From contig JAWWAC010000078.1 in NCBI GenBank assembly GCA_033721915.1, positions 1-11,553 on the forward strand: DNA of 11,553 nucleotides, written 5' to 3'. Both the position numbers and the translations under genes were made by a program. The notes beneath the pieces were generated by a model. The model did not search any database, was not told where the DNA came from, and saw only the letters and a list, made by a program, of their open reading frames with translations. Positions 6,453 to 11,553 of the stretch are shown in pieces (positions within the stretch are counted from its first letter, which is position 1; each line of letters opens with the position of its first letter). The stretch comes from REBR01 sp033721915. GTDB lineage: Bacteria; Pseudomonadota; Gammaproteobacteria; Pseudomonadales; Oleiphilaceae.

Positions 6453-6754
6453 GCTTATTCCCGATTGAGAGTACGAAAGACCGGTCTGGCCGGGGCTGCA
6501 CCATAGCCTTGTTCCGGGGGCCACTCAAGGTGTCCGTGGCCTGCCGGCCCCGGCCGTCCGGACTGACCGCCCAGCGCCCCGCAAGCTCCTGGCCGGCGGT
6601 GAGGGCCGGACAGGGCATTATAACGAAAGCCCCCGGAACAGACACAGCGATGCCATGGCGCGGCCATACAACCGGGACACGGGGGATCTGTGACGGACTG
6701 GGGTGACGCAAAGCGGTATGAAGGACAATCAGGGAGAAGAATCCGGGGAGATAT
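6453..6754. other. Non-coding spacer between tRNA-Gly and uup
   Basis: These 302 bases hold no convincing gene; open frames of about 90-115 codons on both strands lack ribosome-binding sites and recognisable protein character. The left half is very GC-rich with short GGCC/CCGG self-complementary blocks, which would fold the roughly 160-nt uup leader if transcription starts at the TATAAT box (6617-6622). I see no strong intrinsic terminator after the tRNA. Confidence 0.5.
6617..6622 (-). promoter_or_regulatory. -10 box for uup
   Basis: The minus strand reads TATAAT, a perfect -10, in an otherwise GC-rich spacer. No good -35 is found at 16-18 nt and there is no extended TG, so an activator or a weak promoter is likely. 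Start near 6610 would give a leader of about 158 nt before the uup ATG at 6452. Confidence 0.35.
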
Positions 6755-6829
6755 TGGAGCGGGAAACGAGATTCGAACTCGCGACCCCAACCTTGGCAAG
6801 GTTGTGCTCTACCACTGAGCTATTCCCGC
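6755..6829 (-). tRNA. tRNA-Gly (anticodon GCC)
   Basis: On the minus strand the gene reads from GCGGGAATAGCTCAG to TTCCCGCTCCA, 75 nt including an encoded CCA. The acceptor arm GCGGGAA/TTCCCGC pairs fully with discriminator T. The anticodon stem CAACC/GGTTG encloses TTGCCAA with anticodon GCC at 6795-6797 (reads GGC and GGU), and the T loop is TTCGAAT. It closely matches remembered E. coli tRNA-Gly(GCC). Downstream is uup; upstream is the HEAT-protein gene, 78 nt away. Confidence 0.98.
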
Positions 6830-6845
6830 TGATCAACGAGGAGGC

Positions 6846-6873
6846 ATTCTACGGATTCCGCCCCCGCCGTCAA
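6846..6873 (-). promoter_or_regulatory. Promoter of tRNA-Gly with upstream A-tract
   Basis: Minus strand TTGACG (6868-6873) and TAGAAT (6846-6851) are 16 nt apart; each matches the consensus at five of six positions. A run of nine A directly upstream of the -35 (6877-6885) could serve as an UP element for the RNA polymerase alpha subunit. The GC-rich spacer and GC-rich bases after the -10 fit a stable-RNA promoter. The tRNA 5' end is about 10 nt below the expected start. Confidence 0.7.
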
Positions 6874-6907
6874 CCGTTTTTTTTTCAGGAAAGTTTCAGG
6901 GCCACCT

Positions 6908-8272
6908 TCAGTGGTCATGACCGTCATGGGCGTGGACACGGCCACGGTCCACGGCCCCGTCCGTGAGTATGCGCCGCAATTCACCCGCCTCAAGACGACT
7001 GCGCAGTGCCACCACCTGGCTGTGATCACGGCCAAGGTGGTACACCATCAGCTTGGCGGCATACTCACGGCTCTCGCGGTTCTCTCCCGCCAGGACAAGC
7101 CGCTCCAGCAGATTGCTGCGCGCCTGTCCGGCAAAGGCCTCAAGGGCACGGCCGGCCTGGAAGCGCTGTGGCTGATGGGGTGTATCCAGTGCCTGCCCTA
7201 TGACAGGCAGCACTTTCGGATCACGGCTCAGGGTCAGCCCATGAAGGGCCACGGCCCGCACCTCCGGGTTTTTATCCGCCAGTGCCAGCCCTGCGGCCGC
7301 CCGACGGGCCCTGTCGTCATCCAGAAGACCCAGGACACGCCCGGCCCCTGCCCGCTCACGGGGATCCTCACTGCGGCTTTCCGCCATCAGCCTGTCCAGA
7401 TCCGGCCCCTGCCCCAGACTGTGGCGCGCCAGCCGGATGCGCGCCCGGGTCACGGGATCGTCCCCGGACAGCACCGCCAGCGGCTCCAGTGTCTCTGACT
7501 GCGGCCACCGGGCCAGTTGTATCGCCAGGCGGCCACGGCCCGGCAGTGACTGCTCCATCACGGTCCTGATGGCCGACTTCTCCTCCGCCGTCAGTGCCTC
7601 CCCGGAGGGGACAAGGGCCAGCTCATCCAGTGCCGGGCCGGTCAGAATGCTCTCACCGCTGGACAGCATGCCCAGTGCCAGTGCCCTGGAGCGGTGCGAG
7701 GGTTCGCTGCGGCCCAGCAACAGCCACTGGCCCAGTGCCGAGGCGCCCTCTGGCGAGGTGACCACCAAGGGGGCCGGTTGTTGTCGCACCGGGGTATAAA
7801 AGCGGCCCGCACCCAGCCGGTCCCGCAGATAGGAATGCTCCGGCATGGGTTCCAGTGCCAGCAGAACCCGCTGATTCGCCGACAGGGACAGCGTGCTCTG
7901 GCGGGCGCCACTGAACTCCACCACCGCCACCCTGGGCTCCGCAAAGTCTCCGCGATAGACCGACTCCAGCTCCAGGGTCAGTCGCACCAGGCGCCCGTTA
8001 TCCAGTGACTCGACCTGGCCCGTGATGGCCTGCACCAGCAGCGGGGCATCGGCCAGCGACTGGCGCAGCAACACCCCGTCGTGGTCGTTTGCCTGTGGCA
8101 ACTGGGGGCGCATCAGCTCCCTGGTCCAGTGGCTGTGCCGCTCCCCCGGTGACGGCAGCAGGCCCTTGCCCTCAGGCGCTGCCGTGATCACCGGTGCCAT
8201 GCCATGGCCACCGTGGGCCAGGCCATGAACGGGCCAGAGCAGCAGGGCCAGAGCCAGAAGGGCCGCTTTCAT
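6908..8272 (-). CDS. Exported HEAT-repeat protein with His-rich ends
   Basis: This 454-residue protein has no function I can name. The N-terminus is a typical Sec signal peptide (Lys2, hydrophobic core 4-13) with probable cleavage after GLA (residue 19), so the mature protein would begin with HGGHG. Residues about 75-180 look beta-rich, with a segment resembling an OB or cupredoxin-like sandwich (VRLTLELESVYRGDF, VAVVEFSG). From about 185 the protein is helical; at about 275-425 it shows HEAT/armadillo-like units such as NPEVRAVALHGLTLSRDPKV and RFQAGRALEAFAG, which usually mediate protein contacts. Histidines cluster at both ends (20, 23, 46, 48, 64 and 447, 449, 452, 454), suggesting metal binding. 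The ATG abuts the TAA of the preceding lipoprotein gene with no gap and has only a weak ribosome-binding site, so translation is probably coupled and the two products likely cooperate outside the cytoplasm. The HEAT call is by pattern, not by profile search. Confidence 0.85.
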   Translation of the reverse strand: MKAALLALALLLWPVHGLAHGGHGMAPVITAAPEGKGLLPSPGERHSHWTRELMRPQLPQANDHDGVLLRQSLADAPLLVQAITGQVESLDNGRLVRLTLELESVYRGDFAEPRVAVVEFSGARQSTLSLSANQRVLLALEPMPEHSYLRDRLGAGRFYTPVRQQPAPLVVTSPEGASALGQWLLLGRSEPSHRSRALALGMLSSGESILTGPALDELALVPSGEALTAEEKSAIRTVMEQSLPGRGRLAIQLARWPQSETLEPLAVLSGDDPVTRARIRLARHSLGQGPDLDRLMAESRSEDPRERAGAGRVLGLLDDDRARRAAAGLALADKNPEVRAVALHGLTLSRDPKVLPVIGQALDTPHQPQRFQAGRALEAFAGQARSNLLERLVLAGENRESREYAAKLMVYHLGRDHSQVVALRSRLEAGELRRILTDGAVDRGRVHAHDGHDH

Positions 8273-11200
8273 TTACAGGGCACCGCCCAGTGGCAGCAGC
8301 GGGTTGAAGCTCTCCTCAGGCTCCTGGCACTCACCCAGGCGCACCCCGGTGGGCTGCCAGCCATCGCCGTTCACATCAATAAACAGGGGATTGGTGATGG
8401 CGTAGGCCATGACACCGCCCTGTCCGATGTTGCTGCCGGTGACACTGTCCAGGTCCCGTCCGGAAAATTCCAGGCTGCCGGGATGCACGGGAAACAGGGG
8501 TTCGGACTGGCCCTGCGTGCCCGCCACACGGGCCACCACCCAGGTATCCTCCGTCAGCCCCTCCAGCTCGTGGGTGACGGTGGCCTCCAGTCGCTCGGCC
8601 CCCTCAAGACCCGGCACCACAGTGACACGGCGAATGTCACGGGCACCAAGTGTGATGCGGTGGTCTTCACAGGCGCTGTAGCGTGGCGGCTCGTCGCTGG
8701 TTTTGGCCGGTGCGTTGTTGATGAACAGATCCACCCGGTCAAACTCGGCCCAGGCGGGGCTGTCGACGGTGATGGTCAGTGTGACACGGCCGTTATCCGT
8801 GGCCAGCTCCAGTGGTGATCCCAGGCCCAGTGAGGCCGTCTGGCCGGTGCTCCGGGACTCGGCGGTAATGGTGACAAAGGGGGCGTTGGTCATCAGCACC
8901 CGCCCCTGTGACACGGTATCCGCCAGTGTCTGGGCATGGGCCGAGAGACGCCCCGGATCCGTCACCTTGCTGGCCACCAGTGACCGGGCGGACATGGCCG
9001 TAAGACGCCGTGTATGGGTGTCGGAGCTGGCCACACCGGTGCGCACCAGCCCCTGGTTGATGAGATTGAACCAGTCCGCCAGATTCTCACGGATCAGGCC
9101 GTCACTGTCGTCAATGGCGCTGCGCCCACCCACACCGATCCACAGCTCCAGGGCATCGAAGTGACCGGCAAAGACATTGCCGCTGGACGGATCCAGCCGG
9201 CGCCTGGTGGGGTCCACGGTGCTCTGTGGCGGTGACTGGCCGCTGTCGATTCCCAGTCCTGTCTCGCGGAAGTAGCTCTCCATGTGGTTGACCTGAACAA
9301 TGGGCCTTGTGAGCGGGTCCTTCTGCCCCAGTGCGATGATTTCGCCGGGGGACTTCACGTAGTTGCCAAATACCGGGAAGCGCTGACCGGGGGGTACCTG
9401 CTGATCCCAGCCCCAGTCCACGTAGCCGCCGGAGAGCTGGTCGGCCAGCATGGTTCTGGGCCAGGCGTTGTAGTGGCCGTAATCCATGGTGGTGACCTCG
9501 GCGCTGGGGGCGGTACCCATGAGGTCCGCCACACCGGCCATGGCAATATCCTGCCGGAAATCCACCTGGAAGCCGTGATCCGATGGGGTGAAGAAATCCA
9601 TGCCTTCCGCCAGGTAGGTCAGCACACGGTCCTCACGGGCAATTCGGGAATCCAGGCTGTCCACGCCATGCACATGGAAATCGGCGCTGATAAAACCCGG
9701 TGTGTCCACCACCTGTGCGATGCGGGCATGGAGCTGTGTCAGACTGCCTTCCTCAATGCGGATGCGCTCCCGCCAGGCCGAGTAACGGGGCCCCCTGGAG
9801 ACCACCAGCTGGTACTCGCCGGGTGGCACTTCCGTGGCCTGAAGAAGGCCATCACGGCCCACAAAGTCCACGAAGGCAATGGCACCGGGCAGCGGGTCCC
9901 GCACAAACTGGTCGAAGAAGACACCCGCCTGTGACTCCACCTGGTCGAGGATATTCTGCCGGTTGGTCAGTGGCGGGTTGGGCTCGAAGCCCACCAGCTG
10001 GATCTTGGCGGGCATGGGCCGCCCTTTTTCATCCGTCACCCGCAACTGCAGACGACCCGGTTCAGGCAGCTGAAAATCCCGCTGCCCTTCACTGCCCTCA
10101 TGAACGCGGACCCTTGACAGCTCCGGGGTGGGCACACCACGTCCGTCCTTGTACACCCTCAGGTCGTACTCCCCCGGGGAGAGGTCAAAACGATAGCGTC
10201 CCTGGGCATCGGTGACGTCCTGGCTGACCACATCCAGCTCCGGAGCCAGTGCCGTGCCCACGGTGCCGTCCGGCAGCTGCTGATCCAGCAGATTGCCAAA
10301 CACCGCGCTGCCGGTGGTCAGCACCCGCTCCGGCGAGAAGTTGGACGCCAGGTTCACCAGGTCCGCCTGGGCCAGTGCAAACCGCTCCAGATCCGTATTG
10401 TCACGGGTCACCGCCACCATGGCGCCGGCCACGGGGCGCCCTGCGGTGTCCGTCACCACCCCCGTCACCGAGCCGGTGACAAAACCGAAAATGTCATCCC
10501 GGACCGACTGCAGGGCGCTGACCGAGCCGCCGGTAATGGCGAAATACCGTTCCAGTCCCAGTGTGCCATGGGCCGGTATGGTGAAGTTGGGGCTGTCCAG
10601 GCCGAGCAGCACAGGCAGTATGTCCAGCCCATAGGCAATCACATTGATGCCGGTGACGTTCATGCCTGAGCTGCCCGGGTAAGGGTGAATCCGGGCATAG
10701 GAGACGCCTTCGCCCTCGTCAAAACCGACAAAACCCAGGAAGTTGCAGGGGTCGCAGGTGCCACTCCCGCAGGGCACGTAATGGGTGACCGGGCAGCTGT
10801 TGGTGGCCAGTGGCTCACCAAAACCCATGCCGGGGATAAAGGCATCCACAAAGCCGGAGCCGCTGAGGTACTCCACCAGATAGATGTCCAGGTCATCGCC
10901 GCTTTCATTGAACAGGGTGGTCTCTTCCGTGACGTACTGGTCTCCGGTGGCCAGTATGTAGTCCGTCTGCACCATCACCGGCAGCGGCCGGTCATCGGCG
11001 CTTTGCGGAAACTCCAGCCCCATGTCCTCGATCACCGAGCTGGGGTTGGCGTACTCAAACAGATCCAGCGGACCGGTGGCCCGCACCACCGCCGGCTCAC
11101 CATTGCTGCCATCATTGAGGATCACCAGGTCGGTGTAATGGGGGATGGTCTCGATGTTGATGCCAAGGCTGCTGTTCTCGAAGTTGGAACGCTCCGGTGA

Positions 11201-11553
11201 GGCCCCGTCACGGCAGATGTCCCCGTCCACCACGGTGCCGCCATAGGGATTGACGGTGCCATGGTGCTGACGGCCTGGCTTGCGGATCAGCAGGCGGATG
11301 CGGTCGTTTTCCATAAGCACATCCCCCAGTGCACCACGAGCCACCTGGGAGCCGCCAATCAGATCCCGCTTGTGGCGCACCTGACGTGCCTCGGCCCGGG
11401 AAGGACAGCCATTGGCGGCGACCTGTGCCGGTTGCTCGGGGAGCCCGACGGTGCCCGATTCCGGAGTGGGCCGGCTAGCGGTGCCATCACTGCAGCCGGC
11501 AATGGCAAGCAGGGACATCAGAAGAACACACACGGAAGGCAGACGCAGTTGAC
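8273..11553 (-). CDS. CehA/McbA-like PHP metallohydrolase lipoprotein with carboxypeptidase-regulatory-like domains (5' end off window)
   Basis: A cell-envelope hydrolase with unknown substrate. Numbering starts at a GTG at 11533 (1086 residues). A lipobox LAIAGC puts the lipidated cysteine at 14, and Ser after it predicts outer-membrane sorting. Residues 45-345 form a beta-rich domain with a cysteine cluster (247, 255, 260, 263). About 352-490 is a carboxypeptidase-regulatory-like beta-sandwich (GVVTDTAGRPVAGA, then TDAQGRYRFDLSPGEYDLRV) split by an insert. A second such domain spans 490-607. Residues 612-880 form a PHP-type domain with apparent metal ligands HVH (620, 622), SDH (652, 653), NH (750), LELW (Glu796) and SDTH (838, 840), as in CehA/McbA hydrolases. 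The C-terminus has a calcium-loop-like DVNGDGW (1053-1059). The frame stays open to the right edge through QLRLPSV; the GTG has no ribosome-binding site and leaves the signal peptide without a basic residue, so the true start is probably outside the window. The stop abuts the HEAT-protein ATG. Confidence 0.85.
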   Translation of the reverse strand, partial: QLRLPSVCVLLMSLLAIAGCSDGTASRPTPESGTVGLPEQPAQVAANGCPSRAEARQVRHKRDLIGGSQVARGALGDVLMENDRIRLLIRKPGRQHHGTVNPYGGTVVDGDICRDGASPERSNFENSSLGINIETIPHYTDLVILNDGSNGEPAVVRATGPLDLFEYANPSSVIEDMGLEFPQSADDRPLPVMVQTDYILATGDQYVTEETTLFNESGDDLDIYLVEYLSGSGFVDAFIPGMGFGEPLATNSCPVTHYVPCGSGTCDPCNFLGFVGFDEGEGVSYARIHPYPGSSGMNVTGINVIAYGLDILPVLLGLDSPNFTIPAHGTLGLERYFAITGGSVSALQSVRDDIFGFVTGSVTGVVTDTAGRPVAGAMVAVTRDNTDLERFALAQADLVNLASNFSPERVLTTGSAVFGNLLDQQLPDGTVGTALAPELDVVSQDVTDAQGRYRFDLSPGEYDLRVYKDGRGVPTPELSRVRVHEGSEGQRDFQLPEPGRLQLRVTDEKGRPMPAKIQLVGFEPNPPLTNRQNILDQVESQAGVFFDQFVRDPLPGAIAFVDFVGRDGLLQATEVPPGEYQLVVSRGPRYSAWRERIRIEEGSLTQLHARIAQVVDTPGFISADFHVHGVDSLDSRIAREDRVLTYLAEGMDFFTPSDHGFQVDFRQDIAMAGVADLMGTAPSAEVTTMDYGHYNAWPRTMLADQLSGGYVDWGWDQQVPPGQRFPVFGNYVKSPGEIIALGQKDPLTRPIVQVNHMESYFRETGLGIDSGQSPPQSTVDPTRRRLDPSSGNVFAGHFDALELWIGVGGRSAIDDSDGLIRENLADWFNLINQGLVRTGVASSDTHTRRLTAMSARSLVASKVTDPGRLSAHAQTLADTVSQGRVLMTNAPFVTITAESRSTGQTASLGLGSPLELATDNGRVTLTITVDSPAWAEFDRVDLFINNAPAKTSDEPPRYSACEDHRITLGARDIRRVTVVPGLEGAERLEATVTHELEGLTEDTWVVARVAGTQGQSEPLFPVHPGSLEFSGRDLDSVTGSNIGQGGVMAYAITNPLFIDVNGDGWQPTGVRLGECQEPEESFNPLLPLGGAL

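Noticed and set aside
6430..6711. Short minus-strand open frame of 93 codons overlapping the uup start
   Set aside because: It has no ribosome-binding site and a Pro/Arg-rich composition, and its 3' end overlaps uup in another frame. It is better read as the uup leader.
6755..6829. tRNA-Gly as the attachment site of a genomic island
   Set aside because: No integrase lies on either side, the tRNA is intact, and the 3' side leads directly to the housekeeping gene uup. I saw no copy of the tRNA 3' end elsewhere in the window.

Overview
The window looks like core chromosome of a GC-rich gammaproteobacterium, most likely from the Pseudomonadales/Oceanospirillales side (Pseudomonas, Alcanivorax, Halomonas or Marinobacter-like). 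The 715-residue FadB starts and ends like Pseudomonas-type FadB, fadB lies before fadA, and a PsrA-like palindrome sits upstream. This placement is inferred from remembered family sequences, not from a search. I see no transposase, integrase, phage gene or CRISPR array.

Layout from left to right. (1) 1-2664, minus strand: the fadBA beta-oxidation operon, with fadA cut by the left edge. (2) 2665-3200: a 536-base divergent intergenic region rich in inverted repeats. It holds a PsrA-like palindrome, a perfect extended -10 facing fadB, a hairpin plus T-tract on the minus strand, and a perfect dyad just upstream of a promoter facing right. Together these allow a speculative minus-strand structured RNA of about 170 nt. 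(3) 3201-4484, plus strand: a secreted, mostly helical protein of unknown function and a UspA-family universal stress protein, 21 nt apart and probably co-transcribed. (4) 4512-6452, minus strand: the ABC-F ATPase Uup, convergent with usp. (5) 6453-6754: non-coding, with a TATAAT box for uup. (6) 6755-6829, minus strand: tRNA-Gly(GCC) with encoded CCA and its own promoter. (7) 6908-11553, minus strand: a two-gene unit. The first gene is a large lipoprotein with carboxypeptidase-regulatory-like domains and a CehA/McbA-type PHP metallohydrolase domain; its 5' end is probably beyond the right edge. Its TAA stop is followed directly by the ATG of an exported HEAT-repeat protein with His-rich ends.

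How the genes work together. FadB and FadA form the alpha2beta2 fatty-acid oxidation complex, and the palindrome suggests control by a PsrA-type repressor responsive to long-chain acyl compounds. The exported protein and the Usp may form a small stress module. The lipoprotein hydrolase and HEAT protein look like a translationally coupled cell-envelope pair. They are the least characterised part of the window and the best candidate for an undescribed system.
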